Assembly: GCF_006494775.1 (NCBI RefSeq)
Contig: NZ_CP041146.1
Span: 1,922,001 to 1,986,000, forward strand
DNA length: 64,000 nt
DNA from: Nocardioides humi
GTDB lineage: Bacteria > Actinomycetota > Actinomycetes > Propionibacteriales > Nocardioidaceae
Direction: 5' to 3'
Below are positions 42,675-51,143 of the stretch, in pieces. Within the stretch, counting starts at the first letter, position 1; each line of letters starts with the position of its first letter. A program made the position numbers and the translations under genes. The notes beneath the pieces are model-generated. The model was not told the DNA's origin and searched no databases. It saw only the letters and a program-made list of their open reading frames with translations.

Positions 42675-44474
42675 ATGACCGAGACCCTCGTCTCTCGTCG
42701 CGACCTCGACTTCCTGCTCTTCGAATGGCTCCGGGTCGACGCGCTCCTGGAGCGAGAGCGCTTCGCCGAGCACTCCGTCGCGACCTTCAAGGACGTCCTC
42801 GCGCTGAGCGAGCAGATCGCCACGACGCACTTCGCCCCGCACAACCGCAAGGGCGACCTCGAGGAGCCGCGCCTGGTCGACGGCGAGGTGCACCTGCTCC
42901 CCGAGATCGCGCCCGCGCTGCGGGCCTACGCCGAGGCGGGGCTCGTCGGCGCGACGATGGACCATGCGGTCGGCGGCTTCCAGCTGCCCCAGACCGTGTT
43001 CGACGCGTGCACCGCCTGGTTCTACGCCGCCAACATGTCGACCGCGGCGTACAACCTGCTCACCATCGGCAACGCCAACCTGCTGCTCGCCCACGGCACC
43101 CCCGAGCAGGTCGAGACCTTCGTGGTGCCGATGGTCGAGGGGCGGTACTTCGGCACCATGGCGCTCTCCGAGCCGCAGGCCGGGTCGAGCCTGGCCGACA
43201 TCACCACCCGGGCCGTGCCCCAGGCCGACGGCAGCTACCGGCTGTTCGGCGACAAGATGTGGATCTCCGGCGCCGATCACCGGATGGGCGAGAACATCGT
43301 CCACCTGGTCCTGGCCAAGGCGCCGGGCGGCGGCCCGGGCACCCGCGGGATCTCGCTGTTCATCGTGCCCAAGGTGCTGACCGGGGCCGCTGGCGCGCCC
43401 GGCGTCCACAACGACGTCGTGGTGACCGGCCTCAACCACAAGATGGGGGCCCGGGGCACGGTCAACACGGTGCTCGCCCTCGGCGACGGCACGCACTCCC
43501 CCGGCGGGCAGCCCGGCGCGATCGGCTACCTCGTGGGCGAGGAGCATCGCGGGCTGAGCTACATGTTCCACATGATGAACGAGGCCCGCGTGGGCATCGG
43601 GCTCAGCGGCGCGGCTCTCGGCTACACCGGCTACCTGAAGTCCCTGGCCTACGCCCGGTCGCGGCCGCAGGGACGGCCGCTCGGCCAAGGCAACCCGGAC
43701 AGCCCGCAGGTACCGCTCGTCGAGCACGTCGACGTCCGCCGGATGCTGCTGACCCAGAAGTCGTACGTCGAAGGGGCGCTGGCGCTGGTCCTCTACTGCG
43801 GCCGGCTCCTCGACGAGGAGCGCAGCGCGCCGGACCCGGCCGCGCGCGAGCGCGCGGCCGCCCTGCTCGGACTGCTCACCCCGATCGCCAAGAGCTGGCC
43901 GGCCCAGTGGTGCCTGCGCGCCAACGAGCTGGCCATCCAGGTGCACGGCGGCGCGGGCTACACCCGCGACTACGACGTCGAGCAGCACTACCGCGACAAC
44001 CGGCTCAACCCGATCCACGAGGGCACCCACGGCATCCAGGCGCTGGACCTGCTCAACCGCAAGGTGGTGGGTGACGGCGGCGCGGCGCTCGGCCTGCTCG
44101 CCGGGCTGGTCGAGGAGACCGCCGCGCGCGCGACGGCGGCGTCCGTCCCGGAGCTGGGCGCCCTGGCCGCCGACCTGACGCGCGACTGGGAGCGGCTCGC
44201 CGAGGTCAGCCGGCGGCTCGCGGAGGTGTCCGATCCCGCGGAGAGGTCGGCGAACGCGTCGGTCTACCTGGAGGCGGCCGGTCACCTGGTCGTGGCCTGG
44301 ATCTGGCTCGAGCAGGCGCTGGCGACCGCCGGGCGCGAGGAGCCCTTCTACCGCGGCAAGCGCGCGGCCGCGGCGCACTTCTTCTCCCACGAGCTCCCGC
44401 ACGCACGGGCCCAGCTCGAGCTCCTGATGCACAACCGGTCCCCCGCGCTCGCCGTACACGCCGACGAGCTGTGA
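42675..44474 (+). CDS. acyl-CoA dehydrogenase, large C-terminal-domain type (DmdC/FadE5-like)
   Basis: 599-residue ACAD, about 200 residues longer than classical forms because of an extra C-terminal helical domain, as in DmdC and FadE5. Features are FGTMALSEPQAGSSLADI near residue 165, FGDKMWISGADHRMGENI, KMGARGTVNTVLA, and VHGGAGYTRDYDVEQHYRDNRLNPIHEGTHGIQ with the FAD-contacting and catalytic region. The catalytic Glu is expected in the NPIHEGTHGIQ segment. It follows the transporter after 24 bases. The larger form usually handles short or branched acyl-CoAs. Confidence 0.93.
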   Translation: MTETLVSRRDLDFLLFEWLRVDALLERERFAEHSVATFKDVLALSEQIATTHFAPHNRKGDLEEPRLVDGEVHLLPEIAPALRAYAEAGLVGATMDHAVGGFQLPQTVFDACTAWFYAANMSTAAYNLLTIGNANLLLAHGTPEQVETFVVPMVEGRYFGTMALSEPQAGSSLADITTRAVPQADGSYRLFGDKMWISGADHRMGENIVHLVLAKAPGGGPGTRGISLFIVPKVLTGAAGAPGVHNDVVVTGLNHKMGARGTVNTVLALGDGTHSPGGQPGAIGYLVGEEHRGLSYMFHMMNEARVGIGLSGAALGYTGYLKSLAYARSRPQGRPLGQGNPDSPQVPLVEHVDVRRMLLTQKSYVEGALALVLYCGRLLDEERSAPDPAARERAAALLGLLTPIAKSWPAQWCLRANELAIQVHGGAGYTRDYDVEQHYRDNRLNPIHEGTHGIQALDLLNRKVVGDGGAALGLLAGLVEETAARATAASVPELGALAADLTRDWERLAEVSRRLAEVSDPAERSANASVYLEAAGHLVVAWIWLEQALATAGREEPFYRGKRAAAAHFFSHELPHARAQLELLMHNRSPALAVHADEL

Positions 44475-44533
44475 GCCCGGCGCCGCCCTGCCGACACCCG
44501 CAACCCGCAACCCACCGACGAAGGACGAATGAC

Positions 44534-44971
44534 ATGAGCACGAAGAGGCCCGAGGAGATCTGGTTCGCGCACTACCTCGCGCGCATCCATGTGGACGGGA
44601 GCGACAGTGACGGCGCGTTCGCGCTCACCGAGATGGAGGCGGAGCGGTTCGACGGCCCGATGCACGTGCACGACCGGGAGAGCGAGACGTTCTACGTGCT
44701 CGAGGGCAGTCTCACCGTCCACACCGACGAGGTCACGGTGACCCTCGACCCCGGCGACTCCTTCCTCACGCCGCGGGGCACGCCGCACCGCTACGCGGTG
44801 ACGAGCGACCGGGCACGGTGGCTCATGCTGTCGGCGCCCGCCGGCTTCGAGAACCTGATCCGTGAGGCGGGGGTGCCGGCGCAGTCACCGACGCTGCCCC
44901 CGCCCGGCGTGGTGCCGGACGCCGCCGCGAACGAAGGCGTCTCGGCGCGCCACGGCGTGACCTACCTCTGA
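44534..44971 (+). CDS. cupin domain protein
   Basis: 145-residue single-domain cupin. Motif 1 reads GPMHVHDRESETFYVLEGS (the H-x-H...E metal ligands) near residues 41-59 and motif 2 is PGDSFLTPRGTPHRY near 76-90, completing the metal site. It may be a dioxygenase, isomerase or sugar-type cupin. The start MSTKRPEE at 44534 is preceded by GAAGGA. It converges with and overlaps by ten bases the CoA-transferase gene, so no terminator separates them. Confidence 0.88.
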   Translation: MSTKRPEEIWFAHYLARIHVDGSDSDGAFALTEMEAERFDGPMHVHDRESETFYVLEGSLTVHTDEVTVTLDPGDSFLTPRGTPHRYAVTSDRARWLMLSAPAGFENLIREAGVPAQSPTLPPPGVVPDAAANEGVSARHGVTYL

Positions 44972-46191
44972 TCCGCGGCCCCGGAGCCGATCAGCGCCTC
45001 GACGTCGTCCTCCTCGTAGCCGAGGCCGAGGAGGACCTCGCGGGTGTGCTCGCCGAGGTTGGCCGGCAGCTGCCTGATCGAGCTCGGCGCGTGCGTGAAG
45101 CGCACGGGATTGCCGAGGAGCCGGATCCGGCCCTCGGTCGGATGGTCGTGCTCGGTCAACAGCCCGGCCGTCACCAGCGCGGGGTCCTCGACCAGGTCCT
45201 GGGTCGTCTGGACCCGGCTGCACGGCACGTCCGCCTCCTCGAGGAGCTTCATCCACTCCTCGGAGGGCTTGGCGGCGATGACGGGGATCATCATCGCGTA
45301 GAGCTCGTTGAGGTGGGCCGAACGGGCGTGGACGGTGGCGTACCGCGGATCGTCGAGGAGCTCGGCGCGGTCGATCAGCTGCAGGAAGCTGCGCCACGCC
45401 TTGTCGGTGTACGGCGCCACCGTGATCGTGCCGTCGGCGGTCGCGAACGGCTTGCGGTTGGAGGAGACGCTGCGCGGATAGATCGCCGGCGCCAGCGCGG
45501 GCACGAAGGACTCCCCGGCCAGGTGGGGGCTGAGGTTGAACGAGGCCATCGAGTCGTACATCCGCACCTCGACCTCGTCGCCCTCACCGGTGACGCTGCG
45601 CCGGTAGAGAGCGGCGAGGATGCCGCTGAGCGCGAAGAGCCCACAGGTCAGGTCGGCCAGCGGGAGGCCGACGAAGCTGGGCGTCCCGGTCAGCTCGCCC
45701 TGCAGCGCGACCGAGCCGGTCAGCGCCTGGATCACGTCGTCGATCGCCGGCTTGGCGGCGTTCGGGTTGTCCTCGCCGTAGCCCACGACACGGCAGTAGA
45801 CGAGCTCGGGGTTGATCGCGCGGAGCTCCTCGTAGGTGATGTGCAGCTTGGCGAGCGCGGCCGGCCGGTAGTTGACCACGAAGACGTCGGCCCACTCCAC
45901 CAGGCGGCGCAGCGCCTCCTGCGCCTCGGCCTGCTTGAGGTCGAGGACGACGCTGCGCTTGTTGCGGTTGAAGATCAGGAAGTTCGAGGACATGTCGGGG
46001 TTCCGCTGCGACCCGACCGAGCGGGTCAGGTCGCCGACGGGGCTCTCGACCTTGATGACGTCGGCGCCCATGTCACCCAGGAACTGCGTGGCATAAGGCC
46101 CCACGATCACCCGGGTCAGGTCGAGGACCTTCACCCCCGCCAGCGGCCCCTGCCGCTGCTCGCCCGCCGCCGTCGTGTCGTCGGCGGTCAT
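44962..46191 (-). CDS. CaiB/BaiF (family III) CoA-transferase
   Basis: 409-residue family III CoA-transferase that moves CoA between carboxylates. N-terminal LAGVKVLDLTRVIVGPYATQFLGDMGADVIKVE is the family signature; RNKRSVVLDLK, VVNYRPAALAKL and EEGD-type loops follow, with the nucleophilic Asp in the conserved central region (SKPAIDDVIQALTG-like stretch, not individually proven). ATG at 46191 shares a base with the hydratase stop. With the AMP-forming ligase at 56792 it gives two independent ways to make the CoA ester of the substrate. Confidence 0.93.
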   Translation of the reverse strand: MTADDTTAAGEQRQGPLAGVKVLDLTRVIVGPYATQFLGDMGADVIKVESPVGDLTRSVGSQRNPDMSSNFLIFNRNKRSVVLDLKQAEAQEALRRLVEWADVFVVNYRPAALAKLHITYEELRAINPELVYCRVVGYGEDNPNAAKPAIDDVIQALTGSVALQGELTGTPSFVGLPLADLTCGLFALSGILAALYRRSVTGEGDEVEVRMYDSMASFNLSPHLAGESFVPALAPAIYPRSVSSNRKPFATADGTITVAPYTDKAWRSFLQLIDRAELLDDPRYATVHARSAHLNELYAMMIPVIAAKPSEEWMKLLEEADVPCSRVQTTQDLVEDPALVTAGLLTEHDHPTEGRIRLLGNPVRFTHAPSSIRQLPANLGEHTREVLLGLGYEEDDVEALIGSGAADQR

Positions 46192-47102
46192 CACCGGCCA
46201 CCGCCCGAGGTGACCTGGGTGAGCGCCGGGTCGACGCCCTCGTTGCGCTTGGCCAGGGCCGCGGTCATGCCGCTGTCGCGCAGGGTTCCGTGGAAGTCGC
46301 CGCCACGGCTGCCCTCCGCGTGGGCGTTGAGGTTGTTGCCGATGCCGATCATGCCGTGCAGGCCCATGATCTCGTACATCCGGTGGATGCCCTCCTTGTA
46401 GGCGCTGATGGTCTCCAGCCGTAGGCCCGACGCGGCCTCCGCCCAGCGGCTCACCTCGTCGGGGAGCGCGTCCTGGCTGACGACCCGCTGCACCAGGCTC
46501 AGCTGGTGCGCCGTCTCGGCGTCGAACCAGCCGCCCATCAGCAGCAACTGCTTGAGGACCCGCATCGGGAGCTGGAAGGAGTAGACGGCCAGCGGGTGGT
46601 TCTGGCTGCCCATCCGCGCCTGCTCCCAGCTGAACCGGGTGCCCTCGGCCGCGATGATGAAGTCGAACGGCGCCAGCATCCGCTGGGCGTAGGGCCCCAC
46701 GAAGCCGTGGACACCGGCGATGAGCGTCTTGTGGAAGTACCACGAGCGCGGCAGGGACGGCTCGTGCATCGCCGGCGGCGGCCACAGCCGCTTGCTCGCG
46801 CCGTGCCGGCGGTGCGGCCGCTCGAGGATCTCGACCGGGCCGGCGTCGTCGGGCTCGGCCTCGGCGGACTCGTCCTCGAAGGTCGCCGCGAACTCCTTCA
46901 TGTCCGCCCCGGCCGAGAAGACCGGCCCCCTGCCCTGCAGCGTGACCACCTTGATGCTGTCGTCGCCGGCAGCGAGCTCGAGCACGTCGTCCCACTCGTC
47001 CTCGACGGCGGTGGACAGGGCGTTGCGCGCCTCGGGACGGTTGAGCCAGCACTCGAGCACCGGCCCGCGCTTGACCACCTGGATGAACTCGAACTGCGTC
47101 AT
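46191..47102 (-). CDS. enoyl-CoA hydratase/isomerase family protein, divergent
   Basis: 303-residue crotonase-fold protein. The oxyanion hole is in GRGPVFSAGADMKEF and GVHGFVGPYAQRMLAPFDFIIAAEGTRFS. A 40-residue insert rich in charged residues (EPDDAGPVEILERPHRRHG) and a long C-terminus distinguish it from standard hydratases. Classical catalytic Glu residues are not evident. Such inserts are found in ring-cleaving or hydrolytic crotonases, so a C-C hydrolase or similar role is possible. ATG at 47102 has GAGGGA upstream. It is followed by the CoA-transferase with a one-base overlap. Confidence 0.85.
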   Translation of the reverse strand: MTQFEFIQVVKRGPVLECWLNRPEARNALSTAVEDEWDDVLELAAGDDSIKVVTLQGRGPVFSAGADMKEFAATFEDESAEAEPDDAGPVEILERPHRRHGASKRLWPPPAMHEPSLPRSWYFHKTLIAGVHGFVGPYAQRMLAPFDFIIAAEGTRFSWEQARMGSQNHPLAVYSFQLPMRVLKQLLLMGGWFDAETAHQLSLVQRVVSQDALPDEVSRWAEAASGLRLETISAYKEGIHRMYEIMGLHGMIGIGNNLNAHAEGSRGGDFHGTLRDSGMTAALAKRNEGVDPALTQVTSGGGR

Positions 47103-47112
47103 GGAAGATCCC

Positions 47113-47463
47113 TCACTCATCGCCTGGTCGAACGGTTGTGAACTGCTGGGCGGCACCGTAGGCCGCGAGTATCTCGTCGAGCTCCGGGGTGCTCTCCCCG
47201 TAGACCTCGAGGGCCTTCACCCGGACCACCTTCATGTAGTCGGCGGCGAACGGGTTGCTCCTACTGTGCGCCAGCCAGGAGGCGACGTCGGCGTAGGTCG
47301 CCAGCTGCACCAGCGTGTTGCCCTCCGGGTCGGCATAGATGTCGTAGCCGATCGTCCCGGGCAGGGTCCGGGCGAACTCGACCTGCGCGGCCGCGATCGA
47401 CGTCGCCTCCGCCCAGCGGCCGGGCTCGACCTCCACCACCGACCGACACTGCAGTGTCGCCAT
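47113..47463 (-). CDS. dimeric alpha-beta barrel (ABM-like) protein
   Basis: 116-residue protein with MATLQCRSVVEVEPGRWAE, a helix of VEFARTLPGTIGYDIY, and LVQLATYADVASWLAHSRS, the strand-helix-strand pattern of antibiotic-biosynthesis-monooxygenase-like dimers. It resembles the one at 40729 only distantly. It is the first gene of the hydratase/CoA-transferase operon, ten bases upstream of the hydratase ATG, and starts from the divergent promoter at 47464-47623. Confidence 0.75.
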   Translation of the reverse strand: MATLQCRSVVEVEPGRWAEATSIAAAQVEFARTLPGTIGYDIYADPEGNTLVQLATYADVASWLAHSRSNPFAADYMKVVRVKALEVYGESTPELDEILAAYGAAQQFTTVRPGDE

Positions 47464-47623
47464 GACTCACTCCTCCGACCACCTGGATCGAACAACTTCG
47501 TTTCATATTCGTTCAGATCGAACGATAGCACTGGATTCTCGAATCTGGATATGTCATCCTGCCGGTAATGGTCGACAGGCCAAATGACGTTCAGAGTCGC
47601 TCGCAGAGTCGAAGGGGAAGCCC
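47464..47623. promoter_or_regulatory. divergent promoter with two inverted repeats
   Basis: TCGTTC-AGATC-GAACGA (47509-47525) is a perfect 6-5-6 inverted repeat, and GATTCTCGAATC (47534-47545) a perfect 5-2-5 one. The 11-base core GATTCTCGAAT recurs exactly at 58499-58509. The first gene on each side belongs to zone C catabolism. Confidence 0.55.
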
Positions 47624-48559
47624 ATGTCCGTGTGGTCCGGGGTGGTGGTGTCGGATGTGGTGTCGGTGGATGGTGCGGGTCCGGTGGATGCGTTGTTGGA
47701 GTTGGAGCATGTGCGGCGGGGTGGGGTCGACATCGCGTTGGTGCGGTTGAACCGGCCGGAGTCGTTGAACCCGGTGGACAAGGACACGATCGCGGCGTTG
47801 GCGTGGTTGTTGGAGACGTTGACGAGTCAGGGGGCCGATTCGGGCGCTGATTCGGGTGTCGATTCGGGTGTCGATTCGGGTGTCGATTCGGGTGTCGATT
47901 CGGGTGTGGTGGTGCCGGATGCGGTGGTGTTGACCGGGAAGGGCCGGGCGTTCTCGGCGGGTGGTGATCTGAAGGGGTATCAGTCGCTGTATCGGGATCC
48001 GGAGCGTTTTCGCCGGTTCATGGACGACTTCGAGACGGCGTGCGGACTGTTGGAGACGGCGGCGCCGTTGTCGGTGGCGATGGTCAACGGTGCGTGTGTG
48101 GCGGGTGGTCTGGAGCTGGCGTTGGCGTGTGATCTGGTGACGATGGCTGATTCGGCGCGGATCGGTGATGGGCATCTGAATTTCGCGCAGTTGCCGGGTG
48201 CGGGGAGCAGTCAGCGGTTGGTCAAGGCGTTGGGGAGTGCGCGGGCGTCGCAGTGGTTGCTGACGGGTCGGTTGTATTCGGCTGGGGAGGCGCGGGAGGC
48301 GGGTCTGGTGGCGTTGTGTGCTTCGGAGGAGGAGTTGTTGGAGGCGACGTTGGAGTTGGTTGCGCAGACTGCGCGGCACACGCCGTTGGGTCGGGCGAAG
48401 ATGAAGAAGTTGATCTCGATCGCGGAGAACACCCCCCTCGACGACGGCCTCAAGCTCGAGAAGGACCTCGTGTTCGAGTACGCCACGACGTCCCACGACG
48501 CCTACGAGGGCCTGGCCGCGTTCGCCGAGAAGAGGCCCGCCCGCTACCTCGGCCGATGA
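47624..48559 (+). CDS. enoyl-CoA hydratase/isomerase family protein with tandem DSGV insert
   Basis: 311-residue crotonase-fold protein. The oxyanion-hole segments are GRAFSAGGDLKGYQ near residue 110 and VNGACVAGGLELALACDLV near 152-170. Between the first strand and the first segment sits a low-complexity DSGA(DSGV)5 insert from a 12-bp minisatellite. Codon choice changes abruptly near 48420: before it, TTG, GTG, GGT and GAT dominate; after it, C-ending codons dominate, as in the neighbours. This points to a recombinant or imported 5' part. AAGGGGAAG precedes the ATG. The stop overlaps the epoxide hydrolase start. Confidence 0.85.
   Translation: MSVWSGVVVSDVVSVDGAGPVDALLELEHVRRGGVDIALVRLNRPESLNPVDKDTIAALAWLLETLTSQGADSGADSGVDSGVDSGVDSGVDSGVVVPDAVVLTGKGRAFSAGGDLKGYQSLYRDPERFRRFMDDFETACGLLETAAPLSVAMVNGACVAGGLELALACDLVTMADSARIGDGHLNFAQLPGAGSSQRLVKALGSARASQWLLTGRLYSAGEAREAGLVALCASEEELLEATLELVAQTARHTPLGRAKMKKLISIAENTPLDDGLKLEKDLVFEYATTSHDAYEGLAAFAEKRPARYLGR
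47837..47908. repeat. six tandem 12-bp repeats inside a hydratase gene
   Basis: Six head-to-tail copies of GATTCGGGTGTC (first and last differ by one or two bases) encode DSGA and five DSGV units. The 12-bp period keeps the reading frame. It falls in a surface loop by position. Confidence 0.95.
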
Positions 48560-49728
48560 CCACGCGTCCGGGAGGGATCCGCGACTTCGTCCTGCGGGTC
48601 GGGGACGACGCCCTCGAGGACGTCGCCGACCGGATCCGGCGCTTCCGGCGGCCCACCGGGTGCCACGGCGACAGCTGGGCGCACGGCACCAGCACGGACT
48701 ACCTCGACGAGCTCGTCGAGCACTGGCGCACGACGTACGACTGGCGTGCCGCGGAGGAGCGGATCAACCAGCTGCCGCAGTTCGTCCTCGACTCCTCGGC
48801 GGGCCCGCTCCACTTCGTCCACCTGCGCAGCGGCCGTCCCGACGCGATCCCGCTCATCCTCAGCCACGGCTGGCCGTGGACCTTCCTCGACTACTCCCGG
48901 CTGCTGGAGACGCTCTCCGCGGCCGGTCCCGACGAGCAGGCCTTCGACCTGGTCGTCCCCTCCCTGCCCGGCTTCTGCCTGTCGGCGGCCGCGGCCGGCC
49001 CGAACTGGTGGGAGACCGCCGACCTGTGGGTCGAGCTGATGGACGCGCTCGGCTACGACAGGTTCGGTGCCGTCGGCGGCGACTGGGGAGCCTGGGTGAC
49101 CGCCCAGCTCGGCCACCGCCACCCCCACCGCCTCCTCGGCATCCACCTCTTCGACGCGGCGCGGCTCGAGGTCTGGGGCACCGCCCGCCCGTGGGACCTC
49201 TTCGAGCCCGCCCGCGCCGCCCTCGACCCCGAGGAGCTCGCGACCTTCCTGGAGTTCGAGCGCAAGGCCGCCTCCCACGTCACGGTGCACGTGCTCGACC
49301 CGCTCACCCTGAGCCACGCGCTCACCGACTCCCCCGCCGGCCTCTGCTCCTGGCTCGTCGAGCGCCGGCACGCCTGGACCGACTGCGGCGGCGACCTCGA
49401 GACCGTCTACACCAAGGACGACCTCATCACGACGACGATGCTGTACTGGCTCACCGACTCCGTCGCGAGCAGCCTGTGCTTCTACCCGGCAGCGACGGAG
49501 CGGCCGTGGCGCCCGGAGCCCGGCACCGGCACCCGGGTGATCACCGCCCCCACCGCCCTGTCGACCTTCGCCCACCACGCGCGCCGGCCCGGCCCGTGGG
49601 TCGAGGAGTACTACGACCTGCGGTGGCGCGCGGCGCACGAGCGCGGGGGGCACTTCTCCCCGTGGGAGCGGCCGGCGCAGGTCGCCGCGGACCTGCGCGC
49701 CAGCTTCGCGATCTTCACCGGCCGCTAG
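48556..49728 (+). CDS. epoxide hydrolase, EHN-domain alpha/beta hydrolase (copy 1)
   Basis: 390-residue enzyme of the microsomal-type epoxide hydrolase group. The N-terminal EHN domain (residues 10-110) has DYLDELVEHWRTTYDWRAAEERINQL; the oxyanion HGWP motif is near 112; the nucleophile is Asp176 in GGDWGAW; the catalytic His366 is in GGHFSPWE. It opens an epoxide to a trans-diol through an alkyl-enzyme ester, and a P450-made epoxide is the obvious substrate. ATG at 48556 overlaps the hydratase stop (ATGA). It converges with the MaoC-like gene after 14 bases. Confidence 0.92.
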   Translation: MTTRPGGIRDFVLRVGDDALEDVADRIRRFRRPTGCHGDSWAHGTSTDYLDELVEHWRTTYDWRAAEERINQLPQFVLDSSAGPLHFVHLRSGRPDAIPLILSHGWPWTFLDYSRLLETLSAAGPDEQAFDLVVPSLPGFCLSAAAAGPNWWETADLWVELMDALGYDRFGAVGGDWGAWVTAQLGHRHPHRLLGIHLFDAARLEVWGTARPWDLFEPARAALDPEELATFLEFERKAASHVTVHVLDPLTLSHALTDSPAGLCSWLVERRHAWTDCGGDLETVYTKDDLITTTMLYWLTDSVASSLCFYPAATERPWRPEPGTGTRVITAPTALSTFAHHARRPGPWVEEYYDLRWRAAHERGGHFSPWERPAQVAADLRASFAIFTGR

Positions 49729-49742
49729 TGTCCTGCCGCCGA

Positions 49743-50192
49743 TCAACGACGGACGAGCACGACCGCGTCGGCGACGCACACCGGGTCGGTGCGGCCCTCC
49801 GTCTCGCCGTGCGCGCTCACCAGCAGCCGCAGCCCGTGGGCGGTCGTCTCCACGCCCACGATCCGCCCGCGGGCACGCACGCGGGCGCCCGCGGCGACGG
49901 GCGCCAGGAACCGGATCCGGTCCAGTCCGTAGTTCACCAGCACGACGTCGGGCTCGACGTCGAGGAGCTCGCCGAGCAGGGTGCCCACGAGCGAGAGCGT
50001 GAGATAGCCGTGGGCCACGGTCGTGCCGAACGGGCCGTCCGCAGCACGCTCCGCGTCGACGTGGATCCACTGGTGGTCCTCGCTGACCTCGGCGAAGCGG
50101 TCGATGCGGTCCTGGTCCACGAGCACCCAGCGGCTGGCGCCCAAGTCGTGGTCCTTCGCCTCGGCCAGCTGGTCGTACGACATCTTCGGCAC
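49743..50192 (-). CDS. MaoC-like dehydratase (hot-dog fold)
   Basis: 149-residue R-specific enoyl-CoA hydratase-like protein. The hydratase-2 motif is visible as DRFAEVSEDHQWIHVDAERA, with Asp/His as catalytic pair, followed by FGTTVAHGYLTLSLVGTLL. Single hot-dog domains of this size work as homodimers. Possible GTG starts at 50192 and 50201 and an ATG at 50183 exist; 50192 is preferred for its spacing from AGAGAG. It would hydrate an enoyl-CoA with the opposite stereochemistry to crotonase-type enzymes nearby. Confidence 0.88.
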   Translation of the reverse strand: MPKMSYDQLAEAKDHDLGASRWVLVDQDRIDRFAEVSEDHQWIHVDAERAADGPFGTTVAHGYLTLSLVGTLLGELLDVEPDVVLVNYGLDRIRFLAPVAAGARVRARGRIVGVETTAHGLRLLVSAHGETEGRTDPVCVADAVVLVRR

Positions 50193-50327
50193 GCGCTTCA
50201 CTCTCTCTTCGCTGAACGCTCGGATGGTCACCGGCGTCACTCGCTTCCGGTTTATCGCATCCGAGGGTACCATTCTACGAATTATATTCGACATATTCGC
50301 GGTCGTTTCGATCGAACAGGAGAACAG
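50193..50327. promoter_or_regulatory. divergent promoter with ATTC/GAAT repeats
   Basis: ATTCTACGAAT (50272-50282) is a 4-3-4 inverted repeat similar to the zone C box, and TTCGATCGAA (50307-50316) a perfect 10-base palindrome. TATATTCGACATATTCG between them adds two direct ATATTCG copies. The region is AT-rich and separates the MaoC and SDR genes. Confidence 0.45.
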
Positions 50328-51104
50328 ATGGACACCGACCTCCTCGGGCTGCACGGCGCCACCGTCCTCGTCGCGGGCGTCGGCCCCGGCCTCGGTACGT
50401 CGATCGCACGTGCCTTCGCGCAGAGCGGTGCCCACGTCGTCGTCGCCGCCCGGCGGCAGGAGTCGATCCAGCACGCCCTCGACGCGATCGCCGGCGACGG
50501 CGGGCGCGCGAGCGGGCTCCGGGCCGACGTCACCGCAGCCGCCGACCGGTCCCGCATCGTCGGCGATCTCGCCGACCGCGGCCTGGACGTCCTGGTGTAC
50601 AACGCATCCGCGACCGGCTCCTCCGCCGGCGTCGCCGACGCGTCGCTCGACGAATGGCGCGACCTGGCCGAGATCAACGTGTGGAGCCCGATCGCCCTGG
50701 TGCAGGAGACGCTGCCGCTCCTGCGCCGCTCGCAGCGGGCCGCGGTCGTGATGGTGAGCGCCATGACGACCCGCATGGTCTCGGCCCCCGGCCGGGGCGG
50801 CTACGCGATCACCAAGGCGGCGCTCAACCAGGCGGTCCGCACCCTGGCCTTCGAGCTCGGGCCCGAGCGGATCCGCGTCAACGCCGTCCTGCCCGGCTGG
50901 ATGGACACGCCGCTGGTCCAGGAGTGGCGCGCCGACCCCGCCCGCAGCGCGCACGTCGACAGGGCGCTCGCCGACATCCCGCTGGGCGCGATCCCGCACC
51001 CCGACGAGGTCGCCGGCGCCGCGGTGTTCCTCGCCTCCCGGCTCTCGGCGAGCGTGACGGGCGAGCTGCTCGACACCAACGGCGGGCAGTACATGCGCGG
51101 TTAG
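50328..51104 (+). CDS. SDR family oxidoreductase, divergent
   Basis: 258-residue SDR with a variant cofactor loop VAGVGPGLG in place of TGxxxGxG, YNASATG in place of NNAG, the catalytic Ser in VMVSAMTTRMVSAPGRG and YAITKAALNQ as the YxxxK motif. The variant loop suggests altered cofactor or structural details, but the catalytic Tyr and Lys are kept. AGGAG precedes the ATG. A single-gene forward unit followed by a hairpin shared with the converging epoxide hydrolase. Confidence 0.87.
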   Translation: MDTDLLGLHGATVLVAGVGPGLGTSIARAFAQSGAHVVVAARRQESIQHALDAIAGDGGRASGLRADVTAAADRSRIVGDLADRGLDVLVYNASATGSSAGVADASLDEWRDLAEINVWSPIALVQETLPLLRRSQRAAVVMVSAMTTRMVSAPGRGGYAITKAALNQAVRTLAFELGPERIRVNAVLPGWMDTPLVQEWRADPARSAHVDRALADIPLGAIPHPDEVAGAAVFLASRLSASVTGELLDTNGGQYMRG

Positions 51105-51112
51105 AACCCGCG

Positions 51113-51143
51113 GGCTCGGCGTGAGCGATGTCCACGCCGAGCC
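51113..51143. terminator. hairpin between convergent genes
   Basis: GGCTCGGCGTG (51113-51123) pairs perfectly with CACGCCGAGCC (51133-51143) around a nine-base loop, ending one base before the stop codon of the converging epoxide hydrolase. Confidence 0.65.

Noticed and set aside
41091..44510. A 1139-codon open frame on the minus strand across the MFS transporter and acyl-CoA dehydrogenase
   Set aside because: The plus strand encodes two clear proteins with full motifs; the minus frame is compositionally biased and has no recognisable domain.
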